Source of the DNA: an uncultured Flavobacteriales bacterium
GTDB lineage: Bacteria; Bacteroidota; Bacteroidia; Flavobacteriales; BACL11
Length of the DNA stretch: 64,000 nt
NCBI GenBank assembly: GCA_943788405.1
Contig: CALSQD010000002.1
Span: 360,850-424,849 of the forward strand
Direction of reading: 5' to 3'
Numbering within the stretch: the first letter of the stretch is position 1; every line of letters starts with the position of its first letter. Under the pieces are notes generated by a model. That model had not been told where the DNA came from. It saw nothing but the letters and a program-made list of their open reading frames with translations, and did not search any database. Both the position numbers and the translations under genes were made by a program. Shown piece after piece: positions 7,013-15,864 of this stretch.

Positions 7013-8359
7013 ATGTTTGAAAATTTATCAGAAAAACTAGATAAGGCGTTTAAGGTATTAAAGGGGCAAGGGAGTATTTCCGAAATTAATGTTGCTCAAA
7101 CAATGAAGGGAATCCGTAAAGCATTGCTTTCGGCTGATGTTGATTTTAAAACTGCTAAATCATTTACTTCTAGAGTTCAGGAAAAAGCATTAGGTGAAAA
7201 GGTGCTTACTGCAATTGATCCTGGACAGCTCTTAACTAAAATAATGAAGGATGAGTTAGCTGAACTTATGGGAGGTGGGCAGTCAGAAATCTCATTAGAG
7301 GGTTCGCCAACAGTAATTCTTATTTCAGGTTTACAAGGAAGTGGTAAAACTACTTTTTCTGGTAAGTTGGCATTACACCTTAAAAGTAAAAAAAATAAGC
7401 GTCCTTTATTGGTCGCTTGTGATGTTTATCGTCCTGCTGCAATTGATCAAATTGGAGTATTGGCCGAGCAAGTTGGTGTTGATGTTTTTCAGGATAGAGA
7501 AAATAAAAATCCGGTAGATATTGCACAAAATGCTATTATACATGCTAAAACAAATGGGCATAATGTAGTGATTGTGGATACAGCTGGTCGTTTAGCTGTT
7601 GATGAGCAAATGATGAATGAAATTGCTCAAATAAAAGCAGCTGTTAATCCTCAGGAAATTCTTTTTGTTGTGGATGCTATGACAGGGCAAGATGCTGTAA
7701 ATACAGCAAAGGCCTTTAATGATAAATTAAATTTTGATGGAGTAGTATTAACCAAGCTAGATGGTGATACTAGAGGTGGTGCAGCATTAACTATTCGCTC
7801 GGTGGTGGATAAGCCAATTAAGTTTATTGGTACTTCCGAAAAAATGGATGGGCTAGATGTATTTCATCCTGATAGAATGGCAAGCCGTATTTTAGGTATG
7901 GGGGATGTAATTTCCTTAGTGGAGCGTGCTCAACAACAATTTGATGAAGAAGAAGCAAGAAAAGTTCAGAAAAAAATTGCTAAAAATCAATTTGGTTTTG
8001 ATGATTTCTTAAAGCAAATTCAACAAGTGAAAAAGATGGGGAACATGAAGGACTTGATGGGGATGATTCCTGGAATGGGGAGGGCTATGAAAGGAGTAGA
8101 TATTGATGATGATGCCTTTAAGGGTATTGAGGCAATTATTCATTCTATGACTAAGCAAGAGCGTGAAAACCCAAAGTTGTTGAATGGAAGTAGAAAAAAG
8201 CGTATTGCTTCAGGAAGTGGAACATCAGTAGTTGAAGTGAATCAATTGATAAAACAATTTAGCCAGATGGGTAAAATGATGAAAATGATGCAAGGAGGTG
8301 GCGCTAAACAAATGATGCAAATGATGAAGGGTAAAGGAGGGATGCCTGGGATGAGATAA
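7013..8359 (+). CDS. ffh: Signal recognition particle protein Ffh (SRP54)
   Basis: The 448-aa protein has the SRP54 order: N domain, G domain with GLQGSGKTT at 106-114, [15 protein letters not shown] near 190 and [10 protein letters not shown] near 247, then the M domain from about 300. The C-terminus is extremely Met-rich ([22 protein letters not shown]), the hydrophobic groove and RNA-binding region that holds signal sequences and 4.5S RNA. With FtsY it targets nascent membrane and secreted proteins to SecYEG. Having both SRP GTPases within 4 kb suggests coordinated expression. folD follows after eight bases. Confidence 0.97.
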   Translation: MFENLSEKLDKAFKVLKGQGSISEINVAQTMKGIRKALLSADVDFKTAKSFTSRVQEKALGEKVLTAIDPGQLLTKIMKDELAELMGGGQSEISLEGSPTVILISGLQGSGKTTFSGKLALHLKSKKNKRPLLVACDVYRPAAIDQIGVLAEQVGVDVFQDRENKNPVDIAQNAIIHAKTNGHNVVIVDTAGRLAVDEQMMNEIAQIKAAVNPQEILFVVDAMTGQDAVNTAKAFNDKLNFDGVVLTKLDGDTRGGAALTIRSVVDKPIKFIGTSEKMDGLDVFHPDRMASRILGMGDVISLVERAQQQFDEEEARKVQKKIAKNQFGFDDFLKQIQQVKKMGNMKDLMGMIPGMGRAMKGVDIDDDAFKGIEAIIHSMTKQERENPKLLNGSRKKRIASGSGTSVVEVNQLIKQFSQMGKMMKMMQGGGAKQMMQMMKGKGGMPGMR

Positions 8360-8367
8360 AGATAATT

Positions 8368-9246
8368 ATGATAATATTAGACGGAAAAAAAACAGCTAGC
8401 GATATAAAAGAAGAAATAGCAATTGAGGTTGCTAATTTACTTGATAAAGGAGGGAAGAAACCGCATTTAGCAGCTATTTTAGTTGGGAGTGATGGGGCAA
8501 GTGAAACTTATGTGAAAGCAAAAGTAAAAGCCTGTGTAAAGGTTGGCTTTGAATCTACTTTGGTGCGTTTTGATAGTAATGTTAGTGAAAGTGAGTTGCT
8601 TGCTGAAATTGAAAAAATTAATAGAAATTCATCTATTGATGGCTTAATTGTTCAATTGCCATTGCCAAAGCATATTGATGAGATGAAAGTGACTGAGGCA
8701 ATTATTCCTGAAAAAGATGTTGATGGTTTTCATCCTGCTAATATTGGTAGAATGGCATTGAATTTACCAACCTATTTACCAGCAACACCAGCAGGAATTT
8801 TAGAATTATTAGAAAGATATGAAGTTGAGACTTCAGGAAAAAATTGTGTAGTTATTGGTAGAAGTCATATTGTAGGTTCACCAATGAGCATCCTTATGGC
8901 CAGGAATAATAATCCAGGAAATTGTACAGTAACACTTACTCATAGTAGAACAAAAAACCTAAAAGAAATTACTAAAACAGCTGATATTTTAATTGTAGCT
9001 TTAGGAAAAGCTGAGTTTGTGACAGCTGATATGGTGAAGGAAGGTGTCACTATTATTGATGTAGGAATAACAAGAGTGAAGTCGGATAAAACAAAAAGTG
9101 GCTGGAAATTACTGGGAGATGTTGATTTTAAAGGAGTTAAAAGTAAGTGTGATTTTATTACTCCTGTACCTGGTGGAGTAGGACCAATGACAATTGCTAT
9201 GTTATTAAAAAACACCTTAATATCATCAAAAAGTCAATTGTATTAA
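8368..9246 (+). CDS. folD: Bifunctional methylenetetrahydrofolate dehydrogenase/cyclohydrolase FolD
   Basis: A 292-aa cytosolic enzyme interconverting 5,10-methylene-, methenyl- and 10-formyl-tetrahydrofolate with NADP. Conserved features are YVKAK with the catalytic Lys near residue 56, the QLPLPKHID segment near 93, DVDGFHP near 120, the Rossmann motif GRSHIVGSP near 171, and the C-terminal signature VPGGVGPMT. Length is usual for the family. It starts eight bases after ffh and probably shares its transcript. Confidence 0.97.
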   Translation: MIILDGKKTASDIKEEIAIEVANLLDKGGKKPHLAAILVGSDGASETYVKAKVKACVKVGFESTLVRFDSNVSESELLAEIEKINRNSSIDGLIVQLPLPKHIDEMKVTEAIIPEKDVDGFHPANIGRMALNLPTYLPATPAGILELLERYEVETSGKNCVVIGRSHIVGSPMSILMARNNNPGNCTVTLTHSRTKNLKEITKTADILIVALGKAEFVTADMVKEGVTIIDVGITRVKSDKTKSGWKLLGDVDFKGVKSKCDFITPVPGGVGPMTIAMLLKNTLISSKSQLY

Positions 9247-9254
9247 TTTTTTAC

Positions 9255-9262
9255 TATATTTG
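9255..9262 (+). promoter_or_regulatory. Promoter -7 box of the cold-shock gene
   Basis: TATATTTG lies eight bases after the folD stop, followed by GCGCCAG. It gives a leader of about 55 bases, long compared with other genes here. Confidence 0.65.
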
Positions 9263-9272
9263 CGCCAGTTTT

Positions 9273-9288
9273 GTGGGGTTGTTCCCAC
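9273..9288 (+). promoter_or_regulatory. 5' leader hairpin of the cold-shock gene
   Basis: GTGGG (9273-9277) and CCCAC (9284-9288) can form a small stem with a six-base loop near the mRNA 5' end. An unpaired A/T-rich stretch leads to the ATG at 9320. Structured leaders are known to make cold-shock mRNAs temperature-sensitive; whether this one does is inference. Confidence 0.35.
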
Positions 9289-9319
9289 TAGTATTAATAA
9301 ATTTTAAAAAAAAACAATT

Positions 9320-9517
9320 ATGGAAGGAACAGTAAAATGGTTTAACGCAAGTAAAGGATATGGTTTCATTGAAGGTTCAGACGGAACTGACTACTTTGCT
9401 CATTTTCAAGAAATTCAAGTAGAAGGATACAAAACTTTGAAAGAAGGAGCTGCAGTTAGTTTTGAAGCAGGTGAAGGTGATAAAGGACCAGTAGCTAAAA
9501 ATATTGTAAACGCTTAA
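9320..9517 (+). CDS. Cold-shock domain protein (CspA family)
   Basis: The 65-aa single cold-shock domain has both RNA-binding motifs, KGYGFIEG (RNP1) and DYFAHF (RNP2), after the typical start [13 protein letters not shown]. Such proteins bind single-stranded RNA and DNA and act as RNA chaperones on cold shift or as general translation helpers. It is monocistronic: its own promoter and leader precede it and a strong terminator follows. Whether it is cold-induced cannot be told from sequence. Confidence 0.96.
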   Translation: MEGTVKWFNASKGYGFIEGSDGTDYFAHFQEIQVEGYKTLKEGAAVSFEAGEGDKGPVAKNIVNA

Positions 9518-9540
9518 TTAGCAAAATATAATATAGAAAA

Positions 9541-9568
9541 AAAGCGAGCATAATGCTCGCTTTTTTTT
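9541..9568. terminator. Bidirectional terminator between the csp gene and uvrB
   Basis: AAAGCGAGCA (9541-9550) pairs with TGCTCGCTTT (9554-9563), with an A run before and a T run after. It therefore works for both convergent genes; the uvrB stop lies in its T run. Confidence 0.88.
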
Positions 9569-11564
9569 ATGCCTTATTTTTAAGTTTTTCTTCTAATTCT
9601 TGTAGTTCATCTCGTAAACGAGCAGCTTCCATAAAGTTCAGATTTTTTGCCATACGCTCCATTTCTCTTTTTGTATGTTTAATCATCTTTTTTAATTGTT
9701 CAGGACTTGCATATTCAATTGTTGGAGTATTCTTATTTGTGCTTGGCCCTGTTATTTTATAAGGATTTAAGTTTTTAACCAGTTCACTATCTTTTTTCTT
9801 AATTAAAGGTTGAGGTGTTAATCCTTTCTCTTTGTTGTAGGCTTTTTGTTTATCTCTTCTTCTGTCTGTTTCGTCTATGGTTCTCCTCATGGAATTAGTA
9901 ATTCTATCAGCATACATGATAACTAATCCATTAATGTTTCTGGCAGCCCTACCTGCTGTTTGGGTCAATGCTCTCTCTGATCGTAAAAACCCTTCTTTAT
10001 CAGCATCCATTATGGCAACCAAACTTACTTGAGGTAAATCAAGTCCTTCTCTTAGGAGGTTTACACCAATTAATACATCAAACTCTCCTTCTTTTAATCC
10101 GTGTAGGATTTCAACTCGTTCTAGTGTGTCTACATCAGAATGAATGTAGCGACACTTAATGCTAAATTTAGTAAGGTATTTGCTAAATTCTTCTGCCATT
10201 CTTTTGGTAAGTGTAGTTACCAATACTCTTTCTTTTTTCTCAATTCTAATTCTGATTTCTTCTAGTAAATCATCAATTTGGTTTTTACTTGGCCTTACCT
10301 CAATAATAGGATCTAAAAGTCCTGTTGGCCTTATGACTTGTTCAACAACTATTCCCTCTGATTTTTCTAATTCATAATCAGCAGGGGTAGCACTTACATA
10401 TATAGTTTGGTTACTAATCATCTCAAACTCTTCAAACTTTAAAGGGCGATTATCCATTGCAGCTGATAGTCTGAAACCGTGTTCAACTAGGTTTTGTTTC
10501 CTAGATCTATCGCCACCAAACATAGCTCTTACTTGAGGTAGGGTAACATGACTTTCATCAATTACGGTAATGAAATCATTCGGAAAATAGTCTAATAAAC
10601 AGAACGGTCGGCTACCTTCATTTCTTCCATCAAAATAGCGTGAATAATTCTCAATTCCTGAGCAATATCCTAGCTCTTTTATCATTTCAAGATCAAAATT
10701 TGTTCGTTCGTCTAACCTTTTTGCTTCAGTACTTAGTCCCATTTCTTGAAAATAATCTACTTGTTTTCGTAAATCATCTTGTATGCTTGGGATTGCACTA
10801 TGTATTTTGTCTTTTGAAGCGACAAAGATACTTGCAGGAAAGATTCTTACATCTTCTAATGTGTCTATTGTCTTTCCATTTTCAGGGTTAAAACTTTCAA
10901 TTTCTTCAATTTCATTGCCGAAAAAATGTATTCTATAGGCAATATCATTATGTGCTAAAAACACATCAACTGTATCTCCTTTTACTCTAAAGTTTCCTCT
11001 AGTGAACTCAGCAGTTGTTCGGCTGTAAAGTGCAAGTACTAATTTTTGTAAAAACTGATCTCTGCTAATAATGTCTCCTTCAGCTAGGTCAATTATTCCA
11101 TTGTGAAAATCTTCCGGGTTTCCAATCCCATAAATGCAACTAACGGATGATACAACAATTACATCTTTTCTTCCAGAAAGTAGGGTGGATGTAGTATTGA
11201 GTCTATACTTCTCTATTTCTTCATTTATGGATAAATCTTTTTCTATAAATGTTCCAGAACTTGGGATGTATGCTTCTGGTTGGTAGTAATCATAGTAAGA
11301 GACAAAATACTCTACAGCATTATCAGGAAAAAATTGTTTGAATTCACTAAAAAGCTGTGCTGCAAGTGTTTTGTTATGGCTTAAAACTAGGGTAGGTCGA
11401 TTAACTTCCTTAATTACATTAGCAATAGTAAAAGTTTTTCCAGAACCTGTTACTCCTAGTAGGGTTTGAAAATTTTCTCCGTCATTTAGGCCTTCAATGA
11501 GTTGTTTTATTGCACTTGGCTGATCTCCAGTAGCAGAAAATTCTGATTCTAACTTGAATTGCAT
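9567..11564 (-). CDS. uvrB: Excinuclease ABC subunit UvrB
   Basis: The 665-aa helicase-like protein verifies DNA damage delivered by UvrA and recruits UvrC. Seen in order: Walker A GVTGSGKT near 38, the beta-hairpin region YYDYYQPEAYIP near 92, the Walker B-type DESH near 338, helicase motifs including LREGLDLPQV near 505 and QTAGRAARN near 535, and a C-terminal UVR motif (NFMEAARLRDELQELE). Its start codon directly follows the stop of the DUF349 gene, so both are probably read from one promoter at 13374-13381. uvrA and uvrC are not in the window. Confidence 0.97.
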   Translation of the reverse strand: MQFKLESEFSATGDQPSAIKQLIEGLNDGENFQTLLGVTGSGKTFTIANVIKEVNRPTLVLSHNKTLAAQLFSEFKQFFPDNAVEYFVSYYDYYQPEAYIPSSGTFIEKDLSINEEIEKYRLNTTSTLLSGRKDVIVVSSVSCIYGIGNPEDFHNGIIDLAEGDIISRDQFLQKLVLALYSRTTAEFTRGNFRVKGDTVDVFLAHNDIAYRIHFFGNEIEEIESFNPENGKTIDTLEDVRIFPASIFVASKDKIHSAIPSIQDDLRKQVDYFQEMGLSTEAKRLDERTNFDLEMIKELGYCSGIENYSRYFDGRNEGSRPFCLLDYFPNDFITVIDESHVTLPQVRAMFGGDRSRKQNLVEHGFRLSAAMDNRPLKFEEFEMISNQTIYVSATPADYELEKSEGIVVEQVIRPTGLLDPIIEVRPSKNQIDDLLEEIRIRIEKKERVLVTTLTKRMAEEFSKYLTKFSIKCRYIHSDVDTLERVEILHGLKEGEFDVLIGVNLLREGLDLPQVSLVAIMDADKEGFLRSERALTQTAGRAARNINGLVIMYADRITNSMRRTIDETDRRRDKQKAYNKEKGLTPQPLIKKKDSELVKNLNPYKITGPSTNKNTPTIEYASPEQLKKMIKHTKREMERMAKNLNFMEAARLRDELQELEEKLKNKA

Positions 11565-13355
11565 TTACCCTTTATTAAGGATTTGAAGTTTTTGTTTTAG
11601 GTTTTCAATCTCAGTATTTGCTTTTGAGATTTGAAGTTCTACTTGCTTTCTTAAAGGTTCAGTACTTTTATTGTTCCCTAAGAAGGACATGTTGTTCTCA
11701 TATTGAGCAATTTCTTTCTTCAGGTTGTCAATTTTCCCTCTTAGGAATTGCTTTTCGCTACTTAAAGCCTTATCATTTCCTTTTATTGAACTTATTTTAT
11801 TTTTGTATTGCTCGGTAGCTAAAGCTTTTTTGCTTAAACCAAGCTCTTCAAATTTGGTGTTGATTAATGAGAAAAACTCATCATTAATTTTCATTTTGTT
11901 TCTTGGAACATGACCTAAAGTTTTCCATTTATTTCCAAATTCTTTAAGTTGTTTTATGTCAGCTTTAGAGTCGGATGTAGCTTTGAATGCTTTTAGTTCT
12001 TTTAATACTTCTGCTTTTGCTTTAAAGCACACTTCCTTCTCTTTATCTAGTGTTTTGTAGTGAGACTTTCTGGCATTAAAAAAAGTGTCGCAAGCGGCTT
12101 TAAATCGTTTCCAAATTTTATTGGATTGATCAGCAGGAGAAAATCCTGCTTTTTTCCAGTCTTCTTGTAGTTTGATTAATTGATTTCCTGTTCCTTGCCA
12201 GTCAGTACTATTTTGTAGTTTTTCAGCTTTTTCACAGATGTTAATTTTTTCAGTTAAAACAGCATTTCCATCTTCCTTTTTTTGCTTGTAAAATGCGTTC
12301 TTTTTTTGGTAAAAATTATTGAGTGTAGCTCTTATTTTTTTCCAAGCAACTGAATTATCATTTTTATTTAATCTACCAATACTTTTCCATTCTTCTTCCA
12401 GTTTATTACATTGATTAGTAAGTTCTTGCCATTTGTTATGTGAAGATATAGGTTCAGTTGTTAACTCATCAATTTTCTTGCAAATATTGTTTTTGGACTC
12501 TAACTTTTTATGATCTTGTTCTTTCTTTTGAAGGAAATAGTCGTTACGCTTTTTGTTGAGGGTTCTGCTAATGGATTGAAAGCGTTCCCAAAGCTCTTCC
12601 CTTAATTCTCTTTTTACAGGACCTACATTTTTCCAGTGTTCATGTAGTTCTTGCAAACTTTCATGCATCTTATTGAATGATTTTTCATTTAATAAAGCTT
12701 CTGCTTTTTCATAAATAGCAGTTTTTTCTTCTAGGTTTCTTTTGAAATCTAAATCTCTTAAATCATTATTTAATTTAATGTAATCATAAAATAATTCTAC
12801 ATGGTGATGGTAGGACTGCCAAAGATTATTGTTCTCTGTTTGAGGTACATGACCTGTGTTTTTCCATTGTTCTTGTAGAATTCTAAAGTGCTCAAAAGTC
12901 TTTTTTATTGATTCATCTTCCTGAGTAAGCTTGTCAATATCCTCAATAATTATTCTTTTTATTTTAAGATTTTCCTCCTCTTGTTTCTCTCTGTTTTTCC
13001 TGAATTCAAATTTTATCTTTTTATATTTTCCATAAATTTGTTTGAATTTTATTTCCTGAGGGTGTAAGGTTTTTTCTTCTGTAGTTGCTTCTTCATTTTC
13101 ACCTTCTTTATCGGTTACGGTTTCAGTCTCCTCTTTTTCAACTTTAGTTTCATATTTTAATTTTAAATAAAAGATGGACTTGAGTTCTTCTATCTCCTTT
13201 GATACAGAGTATGGGTTTTCATTATCTGATAGTAAATCAATTTTTGCAATTAATTCATCAATGCTTAAAGCAGCATTATTTACTGGTGAATTTTCCTCAA
13301 CAACTGGAGTTGTAGTTGAATTTTCTGTAATTTCTTGTTCTTTGTTTTCGTTCAC
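11565..13355 (-). CDS. DUF349 repeat protein
   Basis: A 596-aa, highly charged helical protein. It has five DUF349 units marked by W(K)xxG followed by a second aromatic helix; the lead Trp residues are at about 164, 241, 323, 400 and 477. The N-terminal 100 residues are acidic and low-complexity and the last 60 form a coiled coil. No signal peptide or catalytic motif is seen. DUF349 proteins are widespread in Bacteroidota and their function is unknown. A TTG at 13376 would extend the ORF by seven codons but overlaps the -7 box, so the GTG at 13355 (VNENKEQ) is preferred. Translationally abutting with uvrB. Confidence 0.85.
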   Translation of the reverse strand: MNENKEQEITENSTTTPVVEENSPVNNAALSIDELIAKIDLLSDNENPYSVSKEIEELKSIFYLKLKYETKVEKEETETVTDKEGENEEATTEEKTLHPQEIKFKQIYGKYKKIKFEFRKNREKQEEENLKIKRIIIEDIDKLTQEDESIKKTFEHFRILQEQWKNTGHVPQTENNNLWQSYHHHVELFYDYIKLNNDLRDLDFKRNLEEKTAIYEKAEALLNEKSFNKMHESLQELHEHWKNVGPVKRELREELWERFQSISRTLNKKRNDYFLQKKEQDHKKLESKNNICKKIDELTTEPISSHNKWQELTNQCNKLEEEWKSIGRLNKNDNSVAWKKIRATLNNFYQKKNAFYKQKKEDGNAVLTEKINICEKAEKLQNSTDWQGTGNQLIKLQEDWKKAGFSPADQSNKIWKRFKAACDTFFNARKSHYKTLDKEKEVCFKAKAEVLKELKAFKATSDSKADIKQLKEFGNKWKTLGHVPRNKMKINDEFFSLINTKFEELGLSKKALATEQYKNKISSIKGNDKALSSEKQFLRGKIDNLKKEIAQYENNMSFLGNNKSTEPLRKQVELQISKANTEIENLKQKLQILNKG

Positions 13356-13373
13356 TTTTCTGATATTTGATTG

Positions 13374-13381
13374 CAAATTTA
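13374..13381 (-). promoter_or_regulatory. Promoter -7 box of the DUF349-uvrB operon
   Basis: On the minus strand this reads TAAATTTG, followed by CAATC. It is 18 bases before the GTG at 13355 and covers the alternative TTG start, which argues against that start. Confidence 0.6.
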
Positions 13382-13396
13382 GTAATATTTAACGAC

Positions 13397-14113
13397 TTAA
13401 GTATTCCAAATGTTCCAAGATGCCTCAGCCTGAATGTGTAGCATTTCTAATCCATTTTTAATGCTTGATTTTTTTGCTTTTCCGTACTTTAAAAATAAGG
13501 TTTCTGAGGGGTTGTAAATCAAGTCGAAAAGTAAATGTTTTTCAGTTAATACTTCATAAGGTATTTTTGGAAAATTTCTAATTTCAGAACTCATCCCTAA
13601 AGGTGTTGTATTTATTATAACATTATGAAACCCAATATCTTGAGTTGATATATCTGAATAATCAAATGAGGTATTTCTGTTGGCTGTTTTATATGCTATT
13701 TTAAGTTGTTTTAGTGCGTGTTTTACCCCTTTTGCTGCCCCGCCATTTCCTAATATTAATGCAGTTTTTCTTTCTTCTAAAATAGGAATAATACTTTGTT
13801 TAAAGCCAGTAACATCAGTGTTGTGTCCTATGGTTTTTCCGTTAATAAATTGAATTGTATTTACAGCACCAATCTCTTTAGCGTCCTTGCTTAATTCATC
13901 CAAATATGGAATTATACTTTCTTTGTATGGGAGTGTAACATTCAGCCCAGATAGTTTGTGCGTTTTTATAAGTTCTGGAAATTCAGAAATATCATTTAGC
14001 TCAAAATTTAGGTATTCGGTATTTGTAATTCCTTCTTTATAAAACTTTTCATTAAAATAACCACTAGAAAAGGAATGAGAAAGATTTTTCCCTATAAGTC
14101 CGAATGTTCGCAT
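13397..14113 (-). CDS. aroE: Shikimate dehydrogenase
   Basis: The 238-aa enzyme reduces 3-dehydroshikimate to shikimate with NADPH in aromatic amino acid synthesis. Visible are the substrate loop SHSFSSGYFN near residue 12, NVTLPYKE with the catalytic Lys near 65, the catalytic Asp in HNTDVTGF near 100, the Rossmann loop LGNGGAAKG near 121, and the late LEMLHIQAEASW. It is at the short end of the family but no core element is missing. The start follows the DUF368 gene stop without a gap, so it is the last gene of the comA-like, DUF368, aroE operon. Confidence 0.93.
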   Translation of the reverse strand: MRTFGLIGKNLSHSFSSGYFNEKFYKEGITNTEYLNFELNDISEFPELIKTHKLSGLNVTLPYKESIIPYLDELSKDAKEIGAVNTIQFINGKTIGHNTDVTGFKQSIIPILEERKTALILGNGGAAKGVKHALKQLKIAYKTANRNTSFDYSDISTQDIGFHNVIINTTPLGMSSEIRNFPKIPYEVLTEKHLLFDLIYNPSETLFLKYGKAKKSSIKNGLEMLHIQAEASWNIWNT

Positions 14114-15016
14114 TTAATTTTTCTTTGGAGCAAAATATTCTAGTGTGTAAACGCTAAGTATTCCTATGAATATTAATGAAATTGCAATTATTGTTTCTTG
14201 ATTAAAATTGTTTGGGAAATACCATTTGTAGGCTATTATCTTTTCTTTTCCGTTATAAATAATGCTTTTGGCAATTGATTTCCATGGCCAAATAATACTT
14301 AATGATCCTAATATAAACCCAGTAAGCAGGGCTAATGTAGCATTTTTGTAATGTTTAAAAATCCAAGATAATGCATGTGAAAAGCTCATAAGTCCAAACA
14401 CTGACCCTAGAAAAAATATTGCTAGTAAGGTGATGTTTAAATCTGTAACTGCAGTAACCATTAGTAGCTCGTAATTTCCCATTAGGATTAAAATAAATGA
14501 GCCCGATAGTCCTGGAAGCATCATTCCGCTAATTCCTATTATCCCGCAAATGAAGATAAAAAATAGATTGGCATTTTCAGTAGCAGGAGTCATAAAACTA
14601 AGGGATATAGCAATGGATGTTCCTATTATTAAACTTAATAAAGTAGATGGACTCCATTTATTAATTCTTTTTGCAACAAAATAAATAGAAGCTATAATAA
14701 GCCCAAAGAAGAAAGCCCAAATTAAAATAGGGTAGTTTGCAAATAAGTATTTAAAAAGGCTGGCAATACTAAATACACTTGCAATGCTTCCTCCAAAAAC
14801 AGCAATAATAAAATAAAGGTTAGTGTATTTTATAAAACCTGTAATATCAAAAGAGAGCAAAAGTTTAAAGGCTTTTATGTCAAATTGCTTCAATGAATTT
14901 ATAAGTTCTTCATAAATTCCAGTTATAAGCGCAATAGTACCACCTGATACCCCAGGAATTACATTGGCAACTCCCATGGCCATTCCTTTTAGAAATAGAA
15001 TAAAATAATGCTTCAT
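14114..15016 (-). CDS. DUF368 membrane protein, PopT-type polyprenyl-phosphate translocase
   Basis: The 300-aa polytopic membrane protein has about nine hydrophobic segments and two related halves, each with a PGxSG re-entrant motif: VIPGVSGGTIALITG near residue 20 and MLPGLSGSFILILMG near 165. This is the DUF368 family. Recent work on family members (PopT) showed flipping of undecaprenyl phosphate back across the cytoplasmic membrane, recycling the lipid carrier for peptidoglycan and surface polysaccharides; assignment here is by family. It lies between the comA-like gene and aroE with zero-base junctions, so translational coupling is likely. Confidence 0.88.
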   Translation of the reverse strand: MKHYFILFLKGMAMGVANVIPGVSGGTIALITGIYEELINSLKQFDIKAFKLLLSFDITGFIKYTNLYFIIAVFGGSIASVFSIASLFKYLFANYPILIWAFFFGLIIASIYFVAKRINKWSPSTLLSLIIGTSIAISLSFMTPATENANLFFIFICGIIGISGMMLPGLSGSFILILMGNYELLMVTAVTDLNITLLAIFFLGSVFGLMSFSHALSWIFKHYKNATLALLTGFILGSLSIIWPWKSIAKSIIYNGKEKIIAYKWYFPNNFNQETIIAISLIFIGILSVYTLEYFAPKKN

Positions 15017-15781
15017 TTATTTTTTATTTAGAAAATTATGAAAAGTATCACCTCTTAATCCAAGGCGTAAGCATTCTAAAGGGATAACACCATCATTTGC
15101 TATATTTCCTAGATTTACATCTGCTCCAAATTGTTTAATGAAGAATATCTGCTGATTTTTTTGTGGGGCTTCCCATAGTATTTTATTAGTAGGTATTTTA
15201 CTTGTGATTTCATCAATTAGTTCCGTTTTAATTCCTCCATCATCATTGCAAATACCAACATTTCCTCCTTCTCTAGCTTCAGCAATTACCTTCCAACTTC
15301 CTGCATCTAATTCATTTTGCATCCATTTTATCCAGTTATCACTACTAATTTGAACGCTTGCATCCTTACTTCCAACTTCACTAATTACTTCAAAATATTT
15401 CGAGAAATCCTTAATAATTTCACACTTTTCATCATGTTCCATGTGCATTGATCCGTCAGATATTTCTACCATCTCAAGTCCAATGTTCTTTAGATAAGTT
15501 TTGTAATCATCTAGTTGATTTCGAATAGCAAATGCTTCAAAAAGTGTTCCTCCAGCATACACTTTCATGCCGTTATCTTGATACAATTTAATCTTCTCAG
15601 AGATATTAGGTGTGATTATGCTTGTTCCAAATCCAAGTTTAATAATATCAGTGTGCTGATGATTATTAGTTAAAAAGTCCTCAGCCTGTCTTATACTAAG
15701 TCCTTTATCCATAATCATTGTTAGCCCATTAACTCTAGGTTTTTCACTTCTTGGAGGAAGTTGTTGTAGTATCTCTTTCAT
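15017..15781 (-). CDS. Phosphosulfolactate synthase-like protein (ComA family)
   Basis: The 254-aa TIM-barrel protein matches the ComA family, which adds sulfite to phosphoenolpyruvate to make 3-phosphosulfolactate, the first step to coenzyme M in methanogens. Family-typical segments include TMIMDKGLSI, DIIKLGFGTS near 45, VYAGGTLFEA, EISDGSM near 108, VIAEAREGGNVGI near 162 and DVNLGNIA near 226. A Bacteroidota cell does not need coenzyme M, so the product may serve sulfolactate or cysteate-derived sulfonolipids (inference). First gene of a three-gene operon with a consensus -7 box upstream. Confidence 0.85.
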   Translation of the reverse strand: MKEILQQLPPRSEKPRVNGLTMIMDKGLSIRQAEDFLTNNHQHTDIIKLGFGTSIITPNISEKIKLYQDNGMKVYAGGTLFEAFAIRNQLDDYKTYLKNIGLEMVEISDGSMHMEHDEKCEIIKDFSKYFEVISEVGSKDASVQISSDNWIKWMQNELDAGSWKVIAEAREGGNVGICNDDGGIKTELIDEITSKIPTNKILWEAPQKNQQIFFIKQFGADVNLGNIANDGVIPLECLRLGLRGDTFHNFLNKK

Positions 15782-15798
15782 AGATTAAAAAATAATAA

Positions 15799-15806
15799 CA
15801 AAGATA
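15799..15806 (-). promoter_or_regulatory. Promoter -7 box of the comA-like operon
   Basis: On the minus strand TATCTTTG, with a possible TTG -33 element (15823-15825) 16 bases upstream. The glmM promoter lies 33 bases away on the other strand, so the two operons diverge from one short region. Confidence 0.6.
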
Positions 15807-15838
15807 GTAATCCTTAAGTAAACAATAATTTAATTATG

Positions 15839-15846
15839 TAATTTTG
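15839..15846 (+). promoter_or_regulatory. Promoter -7 box of glmM
   Basis: TAATTTTG ends 18 bases before the ATG at 15865. It overlaps the in-frame TTG at 15844, ruling that out as the start. Confidence 0.6.
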
Positions 15847-15864
15847 TTCCTCAAAAATAGACAC

